From: Rotaria sp. Silwood1
Taxonomy: Eukaryota > Rotifera > Eurotatoria > Philodinida > Philodinidae
DNA: 64,000 nucleotides
Assembly: GCA_905250075.1 (NCBI GenBank)
Contig: CAJNOP010000077.1
Location: 429,441 to 493,440 of the forward strand
Direction: 5' to 3'
A program made the translations under genes and the position numbers. Below are positions 26,097 through 36,653 of this stretch, in pieces. The notes under the pieces were generated by a model, which saw nothing but the letters and a program-made list of their open reading frames with translations, was not told the origin of the DNA and made no database searches. Every line of letters starts with the position of its first letter. Position 1 is the stretch's first letter.

Positions 26097-26179
26097 GGGT
26101 GTGAATGTAAGTGTGAAATGTAGATGTGAATGAGAAGGAGAAGGAGATCATACGCTACCAACATTCACACTCACACCCT
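26097..26179. repeat. GT/AC telomere-like hairpin 6
   Basis: GGGTGTGAATGTAAGTGTGA pairs with the downstream CATTCACACTCACACCC, with a purine-rich spacer (GAGAAGGAGAAGGAG). It lies 180 bases beyond the stop of the DDE-derived gene. Confidence 0.7.
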
Positions 26180-26674
26180 ACAAAGGCATAGTAGCATTGA
26201 ATTCTTTTTGATTGTATCGATCTTCAAGATTTACTTGTGAAGATAAGTTTAAAAACAATAGAATAAATATCTGTAACCAAGATCTAGCACATTTTGTAAG
26301 AGCATGTATTTTTATCTTAAAACAAGATATGTATAATATCAAGAGAAGAGTTCGAAGAAGACGAAAATTTGATGTACATTTCTTCTACCCAGAGAATCAA
26401 TATTGTACAGAATCGAGAGATAATTTCATTTTTAAAGAGACTTCTTCGTTGATCAGTTATTTCTTTCTTGAAAATTAATTTAGTTTTTAAAATGTTTTAA
26501 ACGAAGTATTTTTATACATGTTTAGGTTTTTTACTTGGTTTTTCATACAATAAAATGTGATATAATTTGATTATTAAACAAAGATGAATTATATTCACCT
26601 AGCTAGAATATATTTTTATTTAAATGATTCAATCGAATTTAAAGCAATGCCAAGTGAAGCGATGAAAAAAGACG

Positions 26675-27062
26675 TTATGGTGTATGTACTTGACGTTTCA
26701 TGATAAATCGGAAATCTTTCCAATGATCGACAGGACCATCTATTTCACACACTTTGTTGAAATCGTAATGTGCATAAAATTTTTGTGCTTGCAAATTCTT
26801 ATGCCATACTAGAAGCCATATAGGTCATCTCGGGTAATTTTCGTTTAACCAGCGTTAGGCGACATTCATCAATTGTTGACCAAGTACATTATTTCGTTGA
26901 ACATGCTGAATATACGTATAATTGATGAAGTTGTCCATCTTGATCCGAACAAACATCGAGATGAGAAATCTCGTCACCACGACCGAGAACAGCATAAGCA
27001 ACAAGTTCACCATTCTTGAAGGACCAATAAAAATTAAAGAAATCATAATTATTTCATAGATC
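26675..27062 (-). pseudogene. GNAT-family N-acetyltransferase pseudogene
   Basis: Read on the minus strand, one frame gives NNYDFFNFYWSFKNGELVAY and then AVLGRGDEISHLDV ending HQLYV. A second frame continues with VQRNNVLGQQLMN, resembling the acetyl-CoA-binding R/Q-x-x-G-x-G/A loop (motif A). After an in-frame stop it gives RWLNENYPR, then after another stop PIWLLVWHKNLQAQKFYAHY and DFNKV, ending DFRFIMKRQ. The order strand, motif A, then VW..N..AQ.FY..YDF is diagnostic of GNAT enzymes. One frameshift, at least two internal stops and no intact N-terminus show it is broken. It may be a relic of a duplicated or acquired gene. Confidence 0.7.
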
Positions 27063-27776
27063 TTTTCATTCGCTGATTTAAATATTGTAATGATCATAGT
27101 TTCAATACTTTAGAAAGAAAAATTTTTTTTAAGCCAAATTTAGAATTCTAGACACAAGAAGAGATATTTGCTTCTTAGACATGATCAAGTAGTGGTAGAC
27201 AAATCGGAATTGAAGTACGGTCTTTTGTTCGGTTTCGATACATCGGTTGATATAACTTGAGCTCCTCTTTAAGAAACACTGAGTTTCAGTTCAAGTATAT
27301 TGCACTTTCCGGTCGAATGCAATTGGAAAAAACTGAAAATAAGTCATTATTTTTCAAAAGCAATCATTGTTTTCAATTTTGGTAGTTTTATTTTTCTTCG
27401 GTTCGCTTGTTGTTTCTTTAGTGACTAATTTTTTTCAAATTCAACGTTAAAAGTGAGTGCGAATACTCGATGAAATCGAATATGAACTCAAACATTTGAT
27501 GATAGTGACCACTCGACAGTGTTATGCACACGCTGATAGAATGCTTTGTCATGAAAATATGCATGGATTTTTTTAAAATTTTCTTTGTCAAAAAAATCAT
27601 TTACACCAATTTTGAACTAAGTATTTTCAATTTAGTTCCAAACTTTCAATATTCTTCATCAATGCCAGATTAATGGGATAAGATTATCATATTCGAAATC
27701 GATGATAAAAACTGAATTGGTTGACATATACTTTTGCAACTTCAATGAGTTTCATTTTATTTTCCAGTTTTCATGA

Positions 27777-27832
27777 GGGTGTGGATGTGGGTGTACGTGC
27801 AAGTGTGTTCTTCGTAATCACGCCCACACCCT
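27777..27832. repeat. GT/AC telomere-like hairpin 7
   Basis: Short, clean member: GGGTGTGGATGTGGGTGTAC and downstream CGCCCACACCC, with TGAGGG/CCCTCA closing the base of the stem. Confidence 0.75.
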
Positions 27833-28101
27833 CAAGATTCCTTGTATATGAAAACTTATTAAGAAAATATTCGACTTAGGCATGAATAGAAATGGCTACG
27901 AGTGACTATGTATTATAATCCATAACGACATTCGAATCCTCGTTAAAATTAGCTCGAAAGTCTATTGATCGAAGGTGTCCTTTTTCATAAAGCTATATTA
28001 CTGGATGGAAGTAACGAAGAAGTCGATGATTTTAGCTAGTTACGTTTTGTGATGATGATATACGATAATCATCGATTTCTTAGGCGCTTGGTTATAAATG
28101 A

Positions 28102-28109
28102 TGTGGGGG
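28102..28109. repeat. Left target-site duplication of hAT element
   Basis: TGTGGGGG, identical to 28545-28552 immediately after the other end of the element. Confidence 0.85.
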
Positions 28110-28544
28110 CAGAGATGTCCATCGCGGCTCAAAATCTGCCGCTGCCGCGCCGCGGCCAAAATCAAACAAAGCTGCCGCGCCGCTCCCGCGACGCGATGCC
28201 CTGTTAAAAAAAGCTACCGCGCCGCTGCCGCGCTGGTATTCGAAAAAATGTTTTGATTTTTAAGGCTTTGACTGATTTGAAATAGAACTGATGCCGCTAA
28301 TCGATCAGATTCGCTAAGTCTTACAGTATAGCATACATAAACATGCAGATTCTGTGCAAATTCATGAATTTTTGAAATTTTTTCCTAAAAAGCTGCCGCC
28401 GCCGCGCCGCTGCCGCGACGGCAAAATAAAAATCTCTCCCGCGCCGCTGCCGCGCCGCGATAGTTTTTGGAAAAAATCTGTCGCTGCCGCGCCGCCACCG
28501 CCACGGCGGCAGCGACAGCGGCAGCACCGCGATGGACATCTCTG
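28110..28544. mobile_element. Non-autonomous hAT element with GC-rich interior
   Basis: The ends are inverted copies CAGAGATGTCCATCGCGG and CCGCGATGGACATCTCTG, flanked by an exact 8-bp duplication TGTGGGGG (28102-28109, 28545-28552). An 8-bp duplication with CAGAG ends fits the hAT superfamily. No transposase is present. The interior holds clusters of GCTGCCGCGCCGC repeats in both orientations, separated by AT-rich pieces, and is by far the most GC-rich DNA in the window. Apparent ORFs here are repeat artefacts. Confidence 0.85.
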
Positions 28545-28552
28545 TGTGGGGG
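28545..28552. repeat. Right target-site duplication of hAT element
   Basis: TGTGGGGG, matching the left copy exactly. Confidence 0.85.
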
Positions 28553-28807
28553 TTGTCTAGATATCATTTTCAAGTTATCGTATGGTGAAAAATATTCTTC
28601 TCGTTTTGTGTGATGAAGTAGTTTGATCTTATTACTTATCAGTCACATGTGCTCGTTGTGTTTTTTTTCTTTCTCTGCAACATTTCATGCGCCTTTCTCT
28701 CCATTATCAAAGCTAAGCAAATATTTGCCATTATCGCTGTGTTGCAAATAGTATCATGACGGACTTTTTCTCTCGTCTGTCATTGCACGGTATACTTTGT
28801 TATAGAT

Positions 28808-31399
28808 ATGTCTTCGACGATTCTACCCTCTACAAGTCAATATGCCAATACAGGCACATACGTGCCAACCATTCTAAGTAAATAGATACTGCATGAAAGG
28901 TACACTATTGGGCTATTGCTTTTGTTTCAGCACGTGTCGAATATGGCATCGGTTCACTATCTAAATTAAGCGAAGTGCTCAATGAACTGTCCATCTCAAA
29001 ACCATTCATCGTTACTGGCAGATCGCTAGCAACAAATACTGATATTATAGAGCGGGTGAAGAATGCTGCTGGCTGTGAAGTAGCTGCTGTTTTCTCAGCT
29101 ATTCAGCAGTTTTCACCTATTCAGAATATAAAGACCGCCATGACTGAACTGATCAATACCAATGGTGATGGAATCATTGCTGTTGGTGGTGGCTCACCGA
29201 TTGATGCGGCCAAGTTAATTGTCTATCTTTACAAGGAAGAGACTGGTCGATTGCTCAAGCTGATCAGCATTCCAACGACTCTCTCGGCTGCAGAATACAC
29301 TATCATCGCTGGTTATACTGGTAAGTGTCTGCCATTCGATATAGAGCATCTACATAAGAGTTTTCGAACTTGTCAAGATTTGGTTTTAACCCCAATCGCT
29401 TAAATTGGTGACCAGTTGCCCAGATTTTGACCATTGAATACTTCGGAGGATTCTAAGTAAATCGTTATGTCAATGGAATGTGAGTAAGTTGAGTGCAAGG
29501 AAGCAGTATGATTTGCACCATTCGGTTCTCTGCTGCTGATATTTCTCCATTAAAATTTCAAAAAAAGACTTGAGTGCATTATCCATCTCCCTTGAAGAAA
29601 TATGACATAAGACGTACGTTATTAGTGACCATTGAAAGGAATAACTAAATAATTCTTGCTGTTGACATGATAGAGCCCGTGCAAATATCATCTTACTGTT
29701 TTCAGATGAAAATGGAAAAAAGACAAGACAGAAGAGCAGCGATATCGGTTCATCCGCTGTTATACTTGATGCCACCTTGTCATTGTTTACACCGAATCGC
29801 TTATGGCTTTCAAGTAAGTCGTTGAACGTCAAGTAGTCAGACAATGATGTTTTTATAACTAGCGGGAATTCGAGCTCTGGACCATTGTGTCGAGCAACAA
29901 TATAGGCCCAGTGCTCCCCTACCAGCTCGGGTATTGGCTCGAGAAGCGGCAGGAACTTTGTTCGAATCGTTACGAGCTTGCCACAAAAATGACAAAGACG
30001 TTGAGGCTCGGCAACGAGCGCTCATTGGTGCTTGGCTGAGTCTGTGGCCTGATGAACGTATTACCGCTTTGGGACCATCACATTCACTTGGCCATCAACT
30101 AGGATCACCGTAAGTCAAGCAAGATCTTTTTGCTGTAACCCATGTGGTAAGGCACACCCGTACGGTGAACGACATGCAAACATGAGATGAGCTACACTTA
30201 CTTTCATCGCATTCTGAGCGTTCCCCAACTAAAAAATTCGTTGATCATGTCTCTTGTAAGATTCTTGTTGCCACCGTTGTTCTCATATCTAAGACTGCCT
30301 AGCTTCAATGAAAAATGTTTTTTTGAACTAGGAATGCAGTTTTGAAAACACAATTATATCAGCATTTAAGATGAATTTGTGTGGCGATTTCTAAAACATG
30401 CATGTTGTTCCTTTTTGGGTCTTTACAGATCCACAGCAATTCTATCATTCTTTCGAATCATATTTATGCATGCATTTTCACTATCTCACAGTTAGCGTCA
30501 ATCAAAGTGTGAGATTTCATAAATGATGTCTCACCATCAGATATCTGATGTCTTTGTGAATCACTATAGCATACTTTTCAGGACAAACATCACCATTGCT
30601 CCTTAATTTCAACATCCCATATGCTTCATTGTATTCGATAAATTAGCTGGTTTTACACCTATATAGACATAGCCAAATGAATTTTTTCGAATACAAACAG
30701 CTTCTATATGGATACCCTAATTACCAACAGAAATGAATGAGCGATGATACCACATGAACAAGGAGTAGAGAGAAAAGAATCACCAAAAGCATAGCAATTT
30801 CGTGTTGAATAGCAGAACGAAAAGAAAAGAAAAGAAAACATCATCATGGTGAGGCTGCTGTATACGCTTAGTCAGGTGTCTCATAGTTGTAATGATCATC
30901 CTCAAAATAATAAAATTCAAGTACCAGATTATCCGTAACTATGCCCTGCGTTCAAGGGTAGATAGAAGATGCATAAATATTAATCTTTTGAAAAAAACTC
31001 AACACTAAATATAGATATTATCACAGAGCGAACACTCACACTTGATTCTTTTTCAGCTTTGGAATTCCTCATGGCATCTGTTCATGTTTGACTCTTGCCG
31101 GTACCGTGGCCATTCAAGCCAAATATCTGCCGGAGACTGAAGTCAAACAGCTCGCATCTCTCTTGCCATTTATTACGAAGATCACGTCTCATCAACAGAT
31201 CGATGATTCGCGCGAACAAGCGTTGAAAGTGGCTGAAGCGATCACGCAACTCATCGCTGATTTGGGTCTTACTAATACATTACGGGAATATAAAGTACCC
31301 AAGTCTGATTTTGAAGGGATTGCTGAACGGGCACTTCCTGATGGCAAGGCTGATATGAGATACAATGATTTTGTTATGCTGCTTGAAAATATGTATTAA
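28808..31399 (+). CDS. Iron-containing alcohol dehydrogenase / maleylacetate reductase-type enzyme
   Basis: Five exons: 28808-28877, 28931-29320, 29706-29813, 29863-30109 and 31057-31399. Phases are continuous and give 385 residues, the usual family length. Exon 2 encodes the NAD(P)-binding half: IIAVGGGSPIDAAKLI is the dinucleotide-binding glycine motif, followed by SIPTTLSAAEYT. Later come DENGKKTRQKSSD and VILDATLSL; STGIRALDHCVE is the first metal-site motif, joined across an intron. GPSHSLGHQLGSPFGIPHG follows, with the paired histidines that bind metal. The usual first metal Asp is Arg here (TGIRALDH); maleylacetate reductases also lack this Asp. The likely reaction is NAD(P)H-dependent reduction of a maleylacetate-like or other carbonyl substrate in the cytosol. 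The subtype resembles fungal and bacterial enzymes, so horizontal origin followed by intron gain is plausible. AATAAA sits at 31413-31418, just after the stop. Confidence 0.85.
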
Positions 31400-31412
31400 T
31401 CACTCCTATTAG

Positions 31413-31418
31413 AATAAA
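31413..31418 (+). terminator. Polyadenylation signal of the Fe-ADH gene
   Basis: AATAAA begins 13 bases after the stop codon. Confidence 0.5.
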
Positions 31419-32360
31419 AATATAGCTCAGAAACAGTTATTCGGATCACACATGCTTTGTTTGCTTGTCTGATGCTTTCAGGTTTTCTGAGGGTCTTGGT
31501 GTGGCTGTGAATATGCTTGAAAGAAGTTGTACACCCATATGCTCTCCCATCGTATATACAACACTCGATATATTTTCTTCTACTGAAAATAAATGGTTCG
31601 AAATTTCAATAGAAGTTGTTGAACATGAATCTAAGTGTCTTTGTAGGTTTCTTTTTACCAATTCTCAAAGTAAAATTTATACCCATCATCAAGCGGTTGG
31701 TTAAAATCCAAATTTGCCTGAGATCTGTGTTACTTGAAGTATAATTTAGATGAAATTTCTATAAGAATTCAATCATGTTACCATTTTGTAAGGAATGACT
31801 TATTACTGTGATATTGATCTATAACAATGTATATCAATGCCAAAGCTCAAAAAAATTTTACGATTCTATAATTAGATCATAATTACACTGAGAAATCATT
31901 TACTGCAAGATTTTAGTAGGATTTAATTGTTAGAGAAATTTCTCGAAATTATATTTTAAGTAACAAAGATCTATAAAACACAATTATTCTCTCTAGAGAC
32001 AGGCTCAAATTAAAAACTAAACGCATAAAAGCGCGTAAAACTTCTTCAACAAAAGTAAAATCTTACAGATTGCATCGTTTAATGATTTCATTTTTGTCAA
32101 AAGTTCAAGGCATGTTTGCAAGTCGTTTTTTTATTATTTTCCTAATTGAATGACGACTTAATTTCATTGATTCAAACAACTCGCTCACTTTAGTCGTAAT
32201 TTTTTAATTACTCATTCAATAGCAAAAAAGCCGAGTTTCTTCTGCTCGTCATTGTAACTGTATAAAGTAGTATTACGCATTGTTTCTCAGTCCATCTTTA
32301 TCTATGCAAAGACATCATGAATAATACAACTATATACTAAACGACAGGAAATAACTTTTA

Positions 32361-32684
32361 TTAACCCTAGTACTACCAAAGGGGGGTCAACAATGATCCC
32401 GCTGTAGAAAAATGAAATGTAATAGAAATATCATAGTATTTTTCTGGTTCAAAAAGTATTTAGCATTTTTCACGATTCAGGGTGTGAGTGTGAGTGGGTG
32501 TGGGTACATCCTTCTGAAATAGCCACAGCCGCGCCCACACACACCCTTCTGAATCATTTCATCATCGGACGAATAAAAAATAGTACAACTTGGACAAAAA
32601 CATCGGTTTGTTAACGATAAAATCGTATAATAAAAGTATGTCATTGTATAATGTCTAAAATAGGCTTGTTAGTACTAGGGTTAA
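32361..32684. mobile_element. piggyBac-like MITE with TTAA ends
   Basis: TTAA is followed by CCCTAGTACTACCAA on the left, and TTGTTAGTACTAGGG is followed by TTAA on the right. TTAA duplication and a CCCTAG terminus are the hallmarks of piggyBac elements. A subterminal GGGGTCAACAATGATCCC palindrome is also present. At 324 bp it has no transposase. It carries a telomere-like hairpin at its centre. Confidence 0.8.
32480..32546. repeat. GT/AC telomere-like hairpin 8 (inside the piggyBac-like MITE)
   Basis: GGGTGTGAGTGTGAGTGGGT pairs with the downstream CGCGCCCACACACACCC after a short spacer. It lies near the middle of the 324-bp element, either captured by it or inserted into it. Confidence 0.75.
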
Positions 32685-34353
32685 CGATGAAGATTGCAAA
32701 TTTCTATTTTTCTCCTATCAAAAACTATTCAAGCAATACATAATTTTCTTTCGTTTTCAAATGGATAGTAGTTTATTACTGATAAATCCTATTATAAAGG
32801 AAGAGAAGTGAGAAAATTTCATATATTCATCTTGTGAATGACTTTTGAAAAGCCTTCATGGGCTGATATTCTTATTACGCATAATACTTTATTAGAAGAT
32901 CAACAAAAAAAACAATAATGCAGTGTAGCCAAATGAAGGTTGTGATTCAAGAGAAAATTACAAAAAATCAATCATAAACAAAATAAGCATCTGCTTTAAC
33001 TATTACAATGTTTCTCGAAATATTTTTTCTTCTTTTAAAAGTTTAATTGTAGTATTAAGTGTTGTACTTGTTGATGTAAAACTGTATTGTCTTTACGCAA
33101 GATGTTCTTTTGCTCAATTAAAACTCTAATACCAAAGATTGCATTCGGTTGATTCTATGAAAAAAGAACATTTGAATTCCATTTTTTTTATTAAGAACTA
33201 TCATAATACCTGTAATGAATCACCATAGGTTAATTCATACATAAAACGACAAATGTTTTGCATGCACACACTCTTGTGGTATGATGTAGCAAAAATGCAC
33301 GAAAACAAAATGCATGTCAATCAATACTTCTTAAATTATGTACTACTATACTTGAATAGTTAATATATGTTACATTATTTTATGCGCGAATGTTGATATC
33401 AATAATTGTAATGCATACTATCAACTTAAGATTTTAACCTCATCACCCTCTTAGTGAATCTCGAGAGCGATTAATAAAATAACAATAATAGAAGAGTATT
33501 GATACCGTTAGTATGCCAATAGCATAAGTGCATCGACTAGACGCATTACCTTAGGTAGAAGGTATTTTGACCGCACCAGCGAACATTCGGAGGCATGACA
33601 TGGAAAGTAACTTTTTTTATACATTTTACTTCACTAAATATTTATATTTTCTTTTTTGATCACGATGCATGGTTAAGTTGACGATTAGCGTTATTTACGG
33701 AGTCAAACTTTATGTGTTACTATTAGACGTGAGAAGCATGGCTCCGACACAACTTTTGCGCTTACTTCGTCAAAAACGTAGCGGGGATCGTACTCGGATT
33801 CAATTGATCAATTTTTCTCAAATCAGAATGCATCTGATCGGACAGGGCTTGCATAGGCTCACTACCCTTTTCTATATCTATTTGTACAACAGAAGACTGG
33901 GGATCTTCTATTATGTAAAGCATAAAAAGTACTAGAAAAATCTTATGTAGTGCCATATATTTTTTGTAATTTTTGAATTTAAAAATATTTTGAAAGAAAG
34001 CTCAATGGTTTTAAGAACTTCAGAAGATATTTTTCGAATTAGAAAGACCTAAAAATAATATTGATCTGAACCCTGTAAGATTCTCAGCACAAAACACCCT
34101 AATCTAGGCATATTTGGCAAAAATATGCAGCAGTAAAACTTTCAAGTTTTCGAAAACGTATTCAATACACCATATCTCCTGTTACTTCTACCGCATTGTT
34201 GCTTCAACAAAGTCTTCTATACGGGTGGATGTTCAAATGTACATGGTCTTCTTTTGAGAAGAGAGGCTATACTGCAAATAGGTAGTGGACAGGAAAGTTA
34301 CACTCTAAAAAGAAGAAGTATTTTACTGAACTTCAAAAGTTCCGCATTTTTGC

Positions 34354-34460
34354 GGGTGTGTATGTGGGTGTAGGCGTGGCTAGGAGTCAACAGAATATCG
34401 ACATCTACACCCACAGTGACAGCCACAGCCACAGCCACACTCACACCCACCCACACCCAC
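34354..34460. repeat. GT/AC telomere-like hairpin 9
   Basis: GGGTGTGTATGTGGGTGTAG is followed by a longer C/A arm with CACAGCCACAGCCACACTCA and CACCCACCCACACCC. The arms are unequal in length, so one side has expanded or contracted. Confidence 0.75.
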
Positions 34461-34471
34461 ACTCAACAGCT

Positions 34472-35072
34472 TGAGTTCTGTCCCCTTACTGAGACTAAGA
34501 TATCAGGTCAACACCAAGGATTTTTTCTCCATATTTTTGACGAAATTATGTGATATTGGAAAGAAATGCTGGTACTTTTCGATTTGCTGAAGTAATGGTA
34601 ATATTTTTAGTGCAATAGATAGTTTTGATGGTGGTCTACTTATACCAGAAAGATCACTTAGATTTACCGTACCCTAGTGATTTCCTAGAGCTATCGGTTC
34701 AGAAGTATACAAGGATATGGATCTTTCTCTCTGTACAGGCTATAATGGTGAAAGTTTTAGCATAGGTTTGCCCATACTTATGAAGTCTACAATAAAATTT
34801 TCAGGCCGAACGACTGAGTCTAGCTCGAGATTTGAATCGAATACCTGTAGGGTTGTAATATGCCAGTTCCGTGTGTAAGCAGTGTATAGGCCATAACTTA
34901 ACGAAAACGCGTCGGTTTCTAATGGAAATTTTACCGAAGAGAGACTAAGAGCTGAGTTTTCCAACGATGGGTCGACCGGCATTGTATCCCTTTCCTAGCC
35001 AGGGATAACACAATAAGAAAAAATCCTTGATGTTGACCTGATATCTTAGCCTCAGTAAGGAGTCAGGACTCG
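34472..35072. mobile_element. TIR element with about 56-bp inverted ends
   Basis: The left arm (34473-34528) and right arm (35016-35070) share CCTTACTGAG, TAAGATATCAGGTCAACA and CAAGGATTTTTTCT in inverted orientation with few mismatches. The interior (about 490 bp) encodes nothing recognisable. No clear target duplication, so superfamily is unassigned. Confidence 0.6.
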
Positions 35073-35304
35073 AACTTTTGGCTGCGATCAGGACTCGCCA
35101 AGTCCTTACATCACTACAAGTTCCAAAGCAAACAATCCTGATTTTGATAGTTTTCTCCTAGGGACGGGACTTTTGTCCACTATTGTATCTGGAAGATATA
35201 TAAACTGGACGCAAGAAAATAGTTCATACTGAAAAACGACAGCTGGAAAACTATTGAAATTATGATTAACAGTAGTAAAAAGTTAGCGTTAATTTTGTCA
35301 TCTT

Positions 35305-35397
35305 GGGTGTGGACGTGGTTGTGAGTGAAATGAAGACCTTTATCTATATTCGCCCACATCTAGACAGCCTAAACTCATATATTCACATTCACACCTC
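35305..35397. repeat. GT/AC telomere-like hairpin 10
   Basis: GGGTGTGGACGTGGTTGTGA and downstream CATTCACATTCACACC; diverged member with a longer spacer. Confidence 0.55.
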
Positions 35398-36210
35398 CAT
35401 ATTCATACCTACCAGTTCACAAAGTATCTTTGTTCAATGAAAACATATAGACAAGTTGTTTTTTGAACCATTTGATGAGACTGTATTTTTAAAATGGCCA
35501 TAAAATGTCAAGTGCTCACATTGCAATTTCTCAGATAATAACTTCGATGAAAGAAAAAATAATTTATGTCGAGTAAAATTATATATGCATAGGGACTTTT
35601 TCTTTGTCATCATATTTATGTTTTACTATTGAATCATTAGATTGAATACAGCAAACTGCTATTAACTCCTTTGATAGATATATTGCTTTTCTAATCTGTT
35701 CATCAAAACAGCTTCATACTTCAATAACATGCTGGAGTGTTCAATAAAGTTTCGATAAACCAAATTTGGAGATGAATCTCATTAAAACTTCATCGTTTTT
35801 AGTTAAAGTTTCATAATACAAATCAAAAATTTTTCCTACCAACAGCATCATTTATTTTTGCTAGTTATATTGAAAGGAAAATAAATTAAAAGTGTTTTAA
35901 GAGATTAAAATAAATGTATTGCATCAGATGCATCTTAACATTGAACATGCTTTCAATTTGCATTTTATAACACTACATTATGATATGAGAATTATTTGCT
36001 TTCTCGATCCCATATGCCTCTTATTTTAGTTATTTTTATGCATAAACCTCGATGAAAAAGAAATCCATTTGATTTGCATTACTTTCTATCATGACAAATG
36101 GCTGCTGATTCGATGACGAAAGTAATTGCGAAATTTCTAAATCTTTATTTATAAAATAATTCATCGCTATTAAGTTAAAACATTTTACTCATTGAAAAAT
36201 TAAAAAAATA

Positions 36211-36225
36211 ATGACGTTGTGAATT
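36211..36225. repeat. Target-site duplication, 3' side of LINE
   Basis: ATGACGTTGTGAATT, identical to 41511-41525; one further matching A precedes both copies. Confidence 0.9.
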
Positions 36226-36653
36226 TTTTTTTTTTTTTTTTTTTATTATGCTCGTGTCTGTAACACTCGGAAGTGCTTACATAATAAAAGAGAGAATTAT
36301 AGATGTATAAGCGAAATGGTGTATCATTAAAGCAAAGCGTTACAATTGTGCCAACAATATGCTATACTGAGTACCAACTTCTGCACATGGGGATATATAG
36401 AGAGTAAATAAATGAAAAAGAAAAAAAAAAAATAACCCAAGAGTACAAGAAAGAGAAGAAGAAGATAGTGAGAGAAGTACTGATGATGAGTAGCTGCGGA
36501 GATACGTGAGTAGAGCGAGCAACTCGAAGGAAGACGAAAAACAAACCAAGAGAAACGAACGCGAGATAAAAAGTAATAAGAAAGAGAGCAAGAACGAAGA
36601 AAAAAAAAAAAAAAAATTGCATAAGCATTACATTTAAGCGTCTTTCTGTGACA

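Larger units (their letters stand above)
31440..36209. other. Gene-free region with transposon relics
   Basis: No credible gene. It contains the piggyBac-like MITE, three GT/AC hairpins and the 34472-35072 inverted-repeat element. Small ORFs (31465, 33669, 34740) have no splice or family support. Confidence 0.5.

Noticed and set aside
28321-28573. Arg/Ala/Pro-rich ORFs on both strands
   Set aside because: Artefacts of the GC-rich repeats inside the hAT element.
36340-36628. Ser/Phe-rich minus-strand ORFs
   Set aside because: They lie in the purine/pyrimidine-biased 3' UTR of the LINE and have no coding character.
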